From: Escallonia rubra
Taxonomy: Eukaryota > Streptophyta > Magnoliopsida > Escalloniales > Escalloniaceae
Direction: 5' to 3'
Assembly (NCBI GenBank): GCA_033065855.1
Contig: JAVXUO010001916.1
Location: 32,605 to 96,604 of the forward strand
DNA length: 64,000 nucleotides
Below the pieces are notes generated by a model that worked only from the letters and a program-made list of their open reading frames with translations, was not told where the DNA came from and made no database searches. Numbering within the stretch: the first letter of the stretch is position 1; each line of letters begins with the position of its first letter. The position numbers and the translations under genes were made by a program. Positions 23,286 through 32,812 of this stretch are shown here, one piece after another.

Positions 23286-24495
23286 TTTATAAAAATACAA
23301 GAGTAGGCCAAACGGATTAGCTACAGATCTAAGTCCGTGAAGAAACAAAAGTTAATGGGGGCACCGTCACTCCACAAAAGCTTTTGCTTCTTCGAAATTT
23401 AGGCCGAGCGAGGGTGCTCGACTTCTTTGCCAACTCTTTAAGTGACGAATAAAGAGTTAGAGTCAAAGTAAAAACAAATAACGCTGTGTGAATGGTAGAA
23501 TAAACCATAAAAAAACACATAGTGAACAAAGTACCATCAATAGAACAAAAGATAGAGTACATACAATGCCCTTAAAAGGGCATCAAAATACTCAGTCTAA
23601 AAAGAAATAAAGAGCCTACAAGATGAAGACTAGATCTAAGGCTCGAAGGCAACGCCTGAAGGACCGTCCTTTGGAGGATGAGGTCATACGTGGAAATTGA
23701 AACCAACATTCTGTCCGAGCAGAATGTTGGCCGAACACTCTGCCCGAGCAGAGTGACCAAAGCTTGGACCAACATTCTGTCTGAACAGAATGTTAGCCGA
23801 ACAGAATGTTGGCCGAGCACTCCGCCCAAGTAGATAACCAACTTCATACCCTTTGTGCTCGGATGAAGCATAAAGGAACCAAAGCATCATGCCCGAACAG
23901 ATTGGGAATAAACCCGTTGAGCTCGGACAAGCCATGTCCGAGCAGAATGATCGCCGAACTCGTCGCCCGTGCAGACATCTTAACTCCATTTCCTTTGTGC
24001 TCTGAAGAGCCCGTGGGTAAAACTCTACGGAGTTTGACTAAAGAAAGTTCTCGAGTGGAGGTCAAAGGAATTTTTTATAAGTAGAGCTTCCAACTGAAGT
24101 CTTTTGGAGGAAAGGAGGTTTTCTATGGATAGAGCTCGAAAAACTATCCGAAATCAAAAAAAAATTCACCTCAATCGGATATCCGAGCAAAAAGTTATGA
24201 ACTTTTCAAGTTCTCAAGTGATAGTACAAGTTTATTTTCTGCGCGGATTTGACAAACATGGCCGAGCAGCCCAATGGCATTTGGTTCCTCTTCCGCGCGC
24301 GAGGTCAAGGGTTCGAATCTGCTCGGCCACATGAGCAATAAGGATTCCTTTACTTTTTAAACAAGGAGTTCATTACAGATTGGGCCTCTCCACCATCAGG
24401 CCCAAATCCGCGCAGCAAGGCCGCACAGCATGTCCGAGCAGATCTTGGTCCGAGCCCAACGACCGAGCAGGGAAAAATGTTGGGGCTTCTCAGCT
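23286..24495. other. LTR element interior, non-coding spacer
   Basis: Between the two arrays, with scattered relatives of the array modules (CATTCTGTCCGAGCAGAATG and CCGAACACTCTGCCCGAGCA at about 23706-24000). No polymerase or integrase domain is seen on either strand. Confidence 0.7.
24256..24332 (+). repeat. tRNA-like/SINE-like segment with A- and B-box words
   Basis: A 10-bp inverted pair (GGCCGAGCAG...CTGCTCGGCC) encloses GCCCAATGGC, similar to an RNA polymerase III A box, and GGTTCGAATCT, similar to a B box. No anticodon arm can be drawn with confidence, so it is not called a tRNA gene. It may be a SINE head or a relic. Confidence 0.35.
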
Positions 24496-24790
24496 CGGAC
24501 CATAGTCCGAGCAGAACATGGTCCGAGCAGAATGATCCGAACAGGCCCATAGTCCGAGCAGAACATGGTCCGAGCAGAAAGATCCGAACAGGCCCATAGT
24601 CCGAGCAGAACATGGTCCGAGCAGAATGATCCGAACAGGCCCATAATCCGAGCAGAACATGGTCCGAACAGAAAGATCCGAACAGGCCCATAATCCGAGC
24701 AGAACATGGTCCGAGCAGAAAGATCCGAACAGGCCCATAGTCCGAACAGAACATGGTCCGAACATAAATTTGCCCGAACAGATTCATGTC
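24496..24790. repeat. 47-bp tandem array inside the LTR element
   Basis: CATGGTCCGA recurs at 24517, 24564, 24611, 24658, 24705 and 24752, a 47-bp period with about six units built of CCGAGCAGAA and GATCCGAACAGGCCCAT. It shares the CCGARCAGA core with the 65-bp array. Confidence 0.92.
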
Positions 24791-24927
24791 CGAGCAGAAT
24801 CTCGTCCGAGCAGAATTTAAAATTATGACAAACAGATTCAATTCTGTTTTTGGCATATTTCGCTATCACCAGTGAAAAAAGTGTGCTTCCACCCGCTTCA
24901 TTAACGCTGGTAAAAGCAGGGGGCATA

Positions 24928-25230
24928 TGATATAGCTAAAAATATCCCTCCAGTCTACGGGCGACACGTGGCGGTTATGACGCGTGACCCGTACTGACTC
25001 ACTACTGATATGGCACTTACCATATCAGTCATCAGACATAATCCTAAAAAGACTCTGATTCTATCAGCTCAGATTGACATAAGGATCTTCTAAGATCCTA
25101 ATTGGATTCTGATTAGAGTTGGTCAAAGCTCAGTCTTACTAGGATTCCTCCTCCTACCACTATATAAAGGGGTCATGCCCCTCAGGCCTGATTTCTGGTG
25201 CTGTTCCCGATCCAGTTTTTAGCTGCAACA
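24928..25230 (+). repeat. 3' LTR
   Basis: Direct copy of 19585-19887, beginning TGATATAGC and ending GCTGCAACA, followed by the target duplication TTGCC. Confidence 0.93.
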
Positions 25231-25481
25231 TTGCCCAAGGGACTGAGTCTAGCTCAGGCTTTGGCTTTCTGCGCTTGTCAAGCTGGCGTCTTTGTGCACT
25301 ATGCCTAATTTGATCCTGTACGGACTAATGTTTCTGCTCTACCACCTCGAAGCTCGCCAATGACCTAAGTCCTTTTAAGATTTTTGAGCTGGTACATGGA
25401 GTCCCAACGGATGGAGTTGTCGTCATTTTTCTTTTGCTCGCTTTTAGGTTGCCTAGGGTAGCTTGATGCCCTCTTAGTTTT

Positions 25482-25750
25482 CTACTCCATCCGTCCCACA
25501 TGAATCGATGGTTTTTTTTTTTTTTTGCATGCAGATTAAAGATTTAACTCATATCTTGTGTGTTTCTCATTTTATCCTTTAGAAAGAGAGAGAAAATGAG
25601 TTAGCGATGTGTTAAATGTAGAGATATAAATAGAATAAAAAAGTGTAAAAAAATAACTTAAGAGAGAAAATAAGTTGGTGAAAAGTTAAATAAAGTATAA
25701 AAACGGTAAAAATGTCTACAAAATTATTTTTAATTTAAAAAATGAGTAAT
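25482..25750. mobile_element. Stowaway-like MITE remnant
   Basis: Begins CTACTCCATCCGTCCCACAT and continues with ATTAAAGATTTAACTCATAT, CATTTTATCC and GAGAGAAAATGAGTT blocks shared with 37700-38069 and 31097-31310. The right terminus is degenerate and no TA duplication can be fixed. Confidence 0.6.
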
Positions 25751-26068
25751 TTTTATAGAACAGCTTAAAAAAATTATGATTGATTTTGGTGAGAAGAAAA
25801 GTAGAGTATTATTTTGGAAACCAAAGAACAATCTACTCTTGCGTGAGACCACTTGGGATACTTTTCGTAGCTTGACCGCAGTAGTTGAATTAGTAAGTTT
25901 TAAAAAACCTCAGTGTGACTAGTACTTCATCCATTTGGCTGCTGGTCCATCGTTTTCATACTAGCACGTTATCCGCCCTTTTCACACTGAAGCCACATCC
26001 CCATCCAGAAAGACGAACAACATCCCGACATTGGCACACCAATTCATTCTCAATTGTAAGACACAGAA

Positions 26069-27007
26069 ATGGAGGTGAAGCGGCGAACAGCCAAGGCACT
26101 GGTGACGAAGCTAAGCTCCGTATCCGAGCTGACCCGGACCGAGGCCCTCTGCGAGCTCCGCCTCATGTCCAAGCACGACCCGGAGATCCGACCCGTCATC
26201 GCCGACGCCGGCGCCATCCCTCTCCTCTCCGAGACCCTCTACGCGCCGTCTCTAGCCTCCCAGGAGAACGCCGCCGCCACCCTCCTCAACATCTCCATCA
26301 CCTCCAAGGAGCCCCTCATGTCCACCCGCGGCCTCCTCGACGCGCTCTCCCACGCTCTCCGCAGCACCCCCTCCTCCGCCGCCGCCCGCTCAGCCGCCGC
26401 CGCCACCCTCTTCAGCCTCCTCACCGTCGACTCCTACCGCCCCATCATCGGCTCCAAGCGCGACATCGTCTACGCCCTGATCGACATCATTAAAAACCCT
26501 AGCTCCGATCCTAGATCCATGAAGGACTCGTTGAAGGCGCTGTTTGGGCTGTCTCTGTATCCGTTGAACCGGGCGACGGTGATCGAGTTAGGGGCTGCCG
26601 CGGCGCTGTTCTCGCTGATAGTCAAGGACGGGAGGGTTGGGATGGCGGAGGACGCGACGGCCGTGATTGCGCAAATAGCGGGATGTGAGGAGGCCGGAGA
26701 CGCGTTTAACAAGGTGTGTGGAATTGAGGTTTTGGTGGACTTGTTGGATTTGTCGACGGGGTCGAGTGGGAGGACTAAGGAGAATGCGGTTTCAGCGCTG
26801 TTGAATTTGGTGCAATGTGGGAGAGAGGAGGTTGGGGAGAGTGTACGCGAACTGGGGTTGGGCGTGCTCGACGGGATTGCGGGGGTGGCGGAGAGTGGGA
26901 GCGCAAAAGGGATGCGCAAGGCTGCTGAATTGTTGAAGATACTTGATGCTCGGAGCAATGGCTTTCTAGAACAACGGTTTGATTCTTTGTTAAATCACGC
27001 TTGTTGA
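26069..27007 (+). CDS. Armadillo-repeat protein of the plant U-box family type, without U-box
   Basis: A single uninterrupted 312-residue frame. Repeating alpha-helical armadillo units are clear, for example ALCELRLMSKHDPEIRPVIA, IPLLSETLYAPSLASQENAA, ATLLNISI, VLVDLLDL and AVSALLNLVQCGREEV. The nearest family is the ARM part of plant U-box E3 ligases (PUB38/PUB45-like), but no U-box precedes it, and such ARM-only proteins are normal plant genes. They are thought to act as protein-interaction scaffolds, and substrate or partner cannot be told. The 5' half is strongly GC-rich with C in third positions and the 3' half is less so. The ATG at 26069 is the first in frame and the repeat begins at once after it. 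Related decayed 3' copies lie at about 28795-29290 and 29415-29605. Confidence 0.88.
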   Translation: MEVKRRTAKALVTKLSSVSELTRTEALCELRLMSKHDPEIRPVIADAGAIPLLSETLYAPSLASQENAAATLLNISITSKEPLMSTRGLLDALSHALRSTPSSAAARSAAAATLFSLLTVDSYRPIIGSKRDIVYALIDIIKNPSSDPRSMKDSLKALFGLSLYPLNRATVIELGAAAALFSLIVKDGRVGMAEDATAVIAQIAGCEEAGDAFNKVCGIEVLVDLLDLSTGSSGRTKENAVSALLNLVQCGREEVGESVRELGLGVLDGIAGVAESGSAKGMRKAAELLKILDARSNGFLEQRFDSLLNHAC

Positions 27008-27390
27008 ACTGTTGAGCGCTATTATGCTATATATTTGTAAATGATTTTGTTTTCCTGTTCAGCTGATGCATAGAGTAGTTTTCAAAGTTTTAGAGTTTGG
27101 TGCAGTCTAGAGATTAGGATATTGAATTGGATTGATTTTGTGATACAGGTATGCAATATATCAGAGCACTTAGGTGTTTTTTTTTTTCTTTAGATTACAT
27201 ACTCTGTGCTTGTTACTAATCTGTATCTTTAGATTTTTAACAAAGGCTTCTGCTTATTGTGACCAGTCAGTAAGTTTTCTGTACTTCTTGGTATTGCACA
27301 CAAATACTTTCCTGCAACCCGCACTAAAAGTAATATCCGCAGCTTTTGTAAGTTCAAGCTGCATTTTTAAATGTCCTGCGCCACCTCCAA

Positions 27391-27466
27391 CAGCTGTTTT
27401 CAATACTTTGACTCATCTTCAAAGTGAACAGCTGTTTTCAATACTTTGACTCATCTTCAAAGTGTG
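27391..27466. repeat. 38-bp direct duplication
   Basis: The block AACAGCTGTTTTCAATACTT...CTTCAAAGTG occurs twice in tandem in the 3' flank of the armadillo gene. Confidence 0.9.
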
Positions 27467-27564
27467 TACTCCAGAGCTTGTCAATTTATACGGAATAGCT
27501 GTTGAATATGAAATATTGACGAATTGCACAATTATGGGCAGTTAGTTTTGCTCTTAAAAGGGGA

Positions 27565-27812
27565 GGGCAAGGTCACATGTTTAATTTGTTTCACCAATTA
27601 AGTAGAAAACAGAACTTCTGCAGTGCTTGTGAAGATGCAAGTAAACGGAGGATGTTCATGCCTTGAGATGGGAACCAATTGTAGTCTAGGGCAAGGTCAC
27701 ACGTTTAATTTGTATCACCAATTAAGTAGAAAACAGAACTTCTGCAGTGCTTGTGAAGATGCAAGTAAACGGAGGATGTTCATGCCTTGAGATGGGAACC
27801 AATTGTAGTCTT
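27565..27812. repeat. 124-bp tandem duplication
   Basis: The 124 bases starting GGGCAAGGTCACATGT at 27565 are repeated from 27689 with only about two differences, so the duplication is recent. A third, diverged partial copy lies at about 27853-27925. The surrounding 27008-28790 holds no recognisable gene. Confidence 0.92.
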
Positions 27813-28794
27813 CAGTTCATCTAAGGCTATACAAGTCCTTAACTGGATGGGTTCTCCAGTGCTTGTGAAGATACATCTGCCAGAGGATGCTCACACCTTG
27901 AGCAGGAACCATTTCAAGTCCTCAGTTGCAAAACTTATGGACAATTACAAAGCACCTTAACCCATCATAGCCATACTAGTCCTTAACTTGAAGAACGTTT
28001 AACTACTTTATGTGCTAGTAGGTCTCGATCTTATAGTTGAAAACTGGTCCAGATGAACTCAATATAAACATTGGCTCTGAATATAAGTACTAAAAACAGG
28101 AGTGTTTTGGACTTCTGAGATTTGTTTAGGTGTAAATCGAGGGACAGGATGGGATGGAAGGAGTTGTGCTCCCTCTTCAACTATGGAGAGATTGGAATTT
28201 GAGAGGTTTCTATCAGGTTTATCTATAACTTTCAACTCGGGGTGTTTTAAGGTGCTATCTCTGTCTCTGAAAATGTGAAACCTTCAGCTTGGTGGCTTTG
28301 GAATTTTGAGAGGCATCAGCCATCGGGGTAGTTTGTTTGACAAGGTTACTTTTAGTATGGTTTACAGCAGGCGAGCAGAGTAACTGGATGTCCCACGATG
28401 ATCTCTACTCATACTGTCGGTTGATGGACTCTGTGAATGTCAGTCTGATGATTGGCTGGGCCTCAGAATCTGTTTTTCGGCATGATAGGTGGTGAACTGT
28501 AGCATTTGAAAACACAGCTTCCTTGGCAGTATTCTAATGCAGCAGATAGGCGGGATTTGTGGCAGCTGTGACCCTGGTATTTAAAGAATTTTCAGTTACT
28601 GGGGTTCAACAAAGTTGCAACTTTTATGGAGGTAATCCATTAGAGCTGGATTCCTATTTGAGGGTCTGTTTACAGTCAGGTCTTAATGGCGTCTTCTTTC
28701 TAAGATCGACTCTTGGGAAGTTACATGAAAAGCTTTCTGGGAGATGATACTTCCTCCTTACGTTGGCTTCTGTGTGTAAAATGCAGCTTTTGTC

Positions 28795-29290
28795 AACATT
28801 CAGACTGATAACTTGAGGAAATTAGTGGATTTGTTGGATCTGTCGACGAGGTCTAGCATTGCTGACTTTGATGCAATGGCAAATGGAGGTGGGTGTGTTT
28901 GATGGGATTGTGGAGGTAGCCGAGAGTGGGAGCGTCAATCCATGTCCTAGGTGTTATAAAAAATGTTATTTTCACTAAGCAAGAGGAACCTGCCTTTTTC
29001 CTCTTGATTAGCCTGTCCTTTCGGAAGCACATGACGTCGTTATTAGTAGTCCTTCCTGTAGTCATCCTACTTCTGAATAAGAAATTTGAGAAGAGTAGGG
29101 CTAGTGAATTAGTGAAGATACTTGTGCTGGATTAGTGGCTTGGCAGTCCAACTCTTTGATTCTTTGTTAAGTCATTCTTGTTTAAAATGTTGAGCTCTAT
29201 TTATATACCGTGATTGTGAATTGTGTTGGTTTGTTTATAGCTGATGCAGTTTTTGTACTTATATGCACTTTGGTGCAATGTACAGATTAG
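28795..29290 (+). pseudogene. Decayed partial copy 1 of the armadillo gene 3' end
   Basis: GTGGATTTGTTGGATCTGTC matches codons of VDLLDLS in the gene at about 26732. GATGGGATTGTGGAGGTAGC and GAGAGTGGGAGCG match DGIAGVAESGSA. TTGATTCTTTGTTAA matches the last codons, and the trailer up to GCTGATGCA also matches. About 150 unrelated bases (28940-29090) interrupt the copy. Open reading is lost. Confidence 0.75.
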
Positions 29291-29414
29291 ATTATTTGAA
29301 CCGAATTGATATAGGAGTGAGGTTGTGGTGGATTTATGCAATATATCAGATTAGAGGTGTTATACAATTGTTGATATGTAACTCAGAATCTTAACCAACC
29401 ACTATGTCATTTCT

Positions 29415-29605
29415 GGCTTGTTGGACAAACGGGTTGACTCCTTGTTAAACCATTCTTGTTGAACTTGTTGAGCTTCATTCATAAGCAATGTCTGCGAATG
29501 GTTTTTTTGGTTAAGCTGATGAGTAGTGTAGCTTTTATTGCTGTATACTTCGGTGTGGTGTAGACTAGGATATTGGATTGGACTGATATGTAATTAATCA
29601 GGCTA
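29415..29605 (+). pseudogene. Decayed partial copy 2 of the armadillo gene 3' end
   Basis: TTGACTCCTTGTTAAACCAT, TCTTGTTGAAC and the 3' trailer up to AGACTAGGATATTGGATTGG match 26975-27140 of the intact gene. Only the last codons and 3' flank remain. Confidence 0.7.
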
Positions 29606-31090
29606 CATGTTGCTGTTTCTTTAGGCAATTGTTTCCAATACTCGTTACAAGGCGGTGAAAATAGTTTTTTTTTTTTCCATATGCGTATTGTTATGAACTT
29701 ATGTCAAAACTGTGTCCTAAATTATACATCAGGTTCATATTTCAAATGTACCAAATTAGTACCACTACCAAACAGTCCAAAAGTGGACAGAATTAGGTGA
29801 CTACTTTTTACGAGCAAACATGTCGATGCAAAAGAAGAAAAACCCTCAAATAGGTGATAATATTATTATTTGTCTTTTAATTCTGTTTTTTGCCTTTTGT
29901 TTTTCTGAGCCGCTCATCAATTACCACAGCTGACAGTTACACGACACCCACCACCACCATTTCCGGTGGCACAACACCCACCAATCTCATAGCCGGACAA
30001 CCACCACCACTAGTCATAGCCACACCCAACACCACCACCACTCACATTGACATCCATCACCACCACTTCCATGGCCCAACAACACCAATGCCATATTTAA
30101 GCACCACCATTGCCGGTCATCTCTACCATTGGACTCGAGGTCGAATATGGTACAATCAGAGGGCCTCCATCACGCAACTGCGACCCACCACCACTGGCGG
30201 TTATCATGACACCTCCCATTGCAAACGATCCACCAGGGGACCCATCTCATTGGTAACAACAAAGACACCAAGTAGCTGCAATATCACCATCATCTCAAAA
30301 TTCCAAGTTCATAGGCTGTAAATTGAAGGTAAAAAATGACAATAACTTTAAGGACTCATTTGGGATGGGTTTGGATTTGTGGGCTTGACTTTGACTTTGA
30401 TCTAGGTTTTCGCTTTGCGATGTGGAATTTGATTTGTATTTGTCATTGGGTTTTGAACGGAACAAAACGTTGGCGGCGATGAAAATTTTGATGAAGAAAG
30501 GATATGGGGTTCTTGTATATGGTTGATGCCATTGATGAGTATGATCAGTTGTTGAATGATTGTTTTAGGCTAGAAACTGGTTTCAGCGACCAAGGAGGGT
30601 TTGACTTGCCGAGAGAGAGGATGAAAAGAAGCAAGAGAACTCTAAAGGGGAAATTGCCAGTGGCTATTGGTGGTGGTGGTTACGATGAACAAAAGGTGAA
30701 TGTGGGTGAAGATGATTAATGATGTTGGTTGTGGTGTGGTGACAGGTTCAACAAGTTTGTTGATGGTGGTGGTGATCAGGTGGAGGAGTTACTGCACGGA
30801 AGCCAGAGTGGTGATGGTGTTTGGTTGTTGTAATTGTGATAAGGGGGTGGAAGAAGAAGAAGAAGTGACGAGGGATATGATTTGCTGTAGAAAAAGTATC
30901 ATGAGCCCTCCGTTTAGCTGTTACACTTCTCGTAAGGTGTTATATGTTATTGTTCATTGCGCATAACGATCGTGCATGCATGGAGGATAAAAACTAATTA
31001 TAGATTATATCGTGGGTGTGTATACAAAATTATATTATATTTTAGATCCATACAATATTTTCAGGTGTTTGTAGTATTAGAACAGGATTT
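29606..31090. other. Low-complexity CCA/GGT-rich region, no supported gene
   Basis: From about 29930 to 30250 the plus strand is rich in CCACCACCA words, and from 30670 to 30850 in GGTGGTGG. The two are roughly inverse in composition, so the region may be an element with weak inverted structure. Several short frames are open but low complexity, and none has a recognisable domain. Confidence 0.4.
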
Positions 31091-31096
31091 GTAGTA

Positions 31097-31310
31097 CTCC
31101 TTTCGTCCCACATAAATTGATCGTTTTTTTTTTTTTTGTGACGTAGATTAAGGATTTAGGTAATTTATTGTATGTTTCTCATATTACCCTTCAGATAGAT
31201 AGAGGAGGAGAAGAAGGTGAGACAGGAAAGAGAAATTGAGTTAGTGTGATGTTAACTGTGAAATGAAATAAAAAATTATAAGAAAGTGGAACGGATAAAT
31301 GTACGATGAT
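31097..31310. mobile_element. Stowaway-like MITE remnant
   Basis: Starts TACTCCTTTCGTCCCACATA and shares GATTAAGGATTTAGGTAA and the GAGAAATTGAGTTAG block with the intact MITE at 37700-38069. The right end is lost. Confidence 0.55.
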
Positions 31311-32812
31311 CGTTTCTACAGTCGTGAAGATATCATCCTACCTTTATGGTGCCGCAAAATTGCTTCTCAATGCCCGTTAGTCTTGGGATCCTTTTGGGGA
31401 GCAACCTGCGAGGAGGTGGTGGTAGGAGAAATACAATAATGGTGGGATGGATCCTCCTCAATGATAGTTGTGTACCATAGTCAGTAGCTAGATATTGATA
31501 AGGGGCAATCTAATGGCAAACCCATTGTTATTTTGGTAGGAGATGAAATCCAAATCCCTAACCACATCGGTCCCATGGCAATGTGAAGACAACTTATGAA
31601 GCCCTTCAAATGGAAAAGGAAAGCAGGCTTATATGAGTTTAATCGTACGTAGAAGTTAATCATAAGCAGTATTGGTGTTTTAAATATGCAAACTGATGAA
31701 CTCAGGCCGAAGCGCCCACATTATCAACGAATGCTTGATATATCAACATATGTTCACCATTTATACCTTTTTCGTTTTTTTTTACTGTAATTACACCCAA
31801 CTCTCAAGAACATAAGTGCAATTAACCCTTACATCTATCTTTAATCTTGTTGTTGTGTATCCAATGTCCCATCTTAAGCTTCATTTGAACATTGTCAACC
31901 TCTGTCCAAAATCACCAGATGCTTCTACTGGGGTAACGGAGAAGACGAGAACATGTTACACTTGATATATGCCCGCATAATCTATATATCATTATTGAGG
32001 AAGAGCAACCCCTTATGGTGAAACCTTTTTGAGTTTTCAGTTGTACCATCTGTTCCCCCTTTTAAAACCATCGTACACATCTCCTAAAAATTATTAACAA
32101 TAGTCATTAAAGTAATTTCAAATTTAAACTTATCTCCTAATAATCTCCTACTTTCGAGAGCCACTATCCACCTATCTCCTCATCTATTTATAACTACATA
32201 TAACTCATTTTCTGTTGATTATATCTCACTGTCTCTATTACTTTTTCTCTTCCTCTCCCTTTTTAGTTCCACCCTTAGTATTTGCAAAATTACGGTTTGC
32301 GTTTGGACAGGCATTGCGTGCGGAACCCAAGCACTAGTGCAATGCAAATTGTCCGCTAAGTAGATATCTCCTTCCAAAAGACTGCCTTAAAGAGGATTTC
32401 TTAAAAATTCACCTCAAGGTAACATACTCCGTATTTATATGTAATTAAGGGGGTTTAGGTCCAAGGAAAGTACCCAGACTCCTAAATCTGAAAATCAAGA
32501 AGCCACCCCAATCCATTGTCCAAAGTTGCACAGCTTATATATCAAAATATGGCTCGTTGGGACATCTCAAAGATATACTAGAGGAAAATTTTTGGCAGCT
32601 CCTGGGAGTTGTAAAAATCTTCCTACAATTTTCGTATAACGACAATTGACTGTAGTTAGATATTTTTAATGACTTTTATTTATTGCCGCAAAGAATTGGA
32701 GTTAAAAGTGTTGTCGGAAAAGTTACTAAGAATATTTAGCGATCACTAATCGTTGCTAAATAAGATATTGTAGATATCTTTCTACAATCAGAGTGGTAGC
32801 CAAAACTTTTGA
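31311..32812. other. Intergenic, no supported gene
   Basis: Unique AT-rich sequence. Only short frames without recognisable domains are present. Around 32720-32770 are a few AGCGATCACTAATCGTTGCT-like words reminiscent of CACTA subterminal repeats, but without termini. Confidence 0.35.

Larger units (their letters stand above)
19585..25230 (+). mobile_element. Ty3/gypsy LTR element with gag only (TR-GAG-like), fossil
   Basis: Two 303-bp direct LTRs (19585-19887 and 24928-25230) bound the element, and the 5-bp target duplication TTGCC stands on both sides (19580-19584 and 25231-25235). After the 5' LTR comes a primer-binding-like site TTGGCGCCATCCGTGGGA. Before the 3' LTR is a purine-rich tract. 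The interior has one long gag frame with a protease-like end, but no recognisable reverse transcriptase, RNase H or integrase; long tandem arrays occupy that space. It therefore resembles the non-autonomous gag-only derivatives of the Tat/Retand-type lineage. I count about eight differences between the LTRs (roughly 97% identity), which suggests an age of one to two million years at usual plant rates. Confidence 0.93.

Noticed and set aside
22353-23348. Several minus-strand frames of 60-100 residues with repeating SVRAECSAITLFGQN-like peptides
   Set aside because: They are translations of the 65-bp tandem array. The peptide repeat follows the DNA period and no domain is present.
24256-24332. 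Functional tRNA gene
   Set aside because: A and B boxes and an outer stem can be seen, but no proper anticodon and T arms can be drawn.
24350-24926. Overlapping minus-strand frames up to 176 residues with GPCSARIMGLFGSF-like repeats
   Set aside because: Artefact of the 47-bp array; it is open in more than one frame at once, as expected for a repeat whose unit length is not a multiple of three but lacks stops.
25915-26493. 192-residue Arg/His/Pro-rich frame overlapping the armadillo gene
   Set aside because: Shadow of the GC-rich 5' half of the armadillo gene in another frame.
29890-30321. 143-residue Thr/His/Pro-rich frame
   Set aside because: Low-complexity CCA repeats, no domain and no supporting splice or leader signals.
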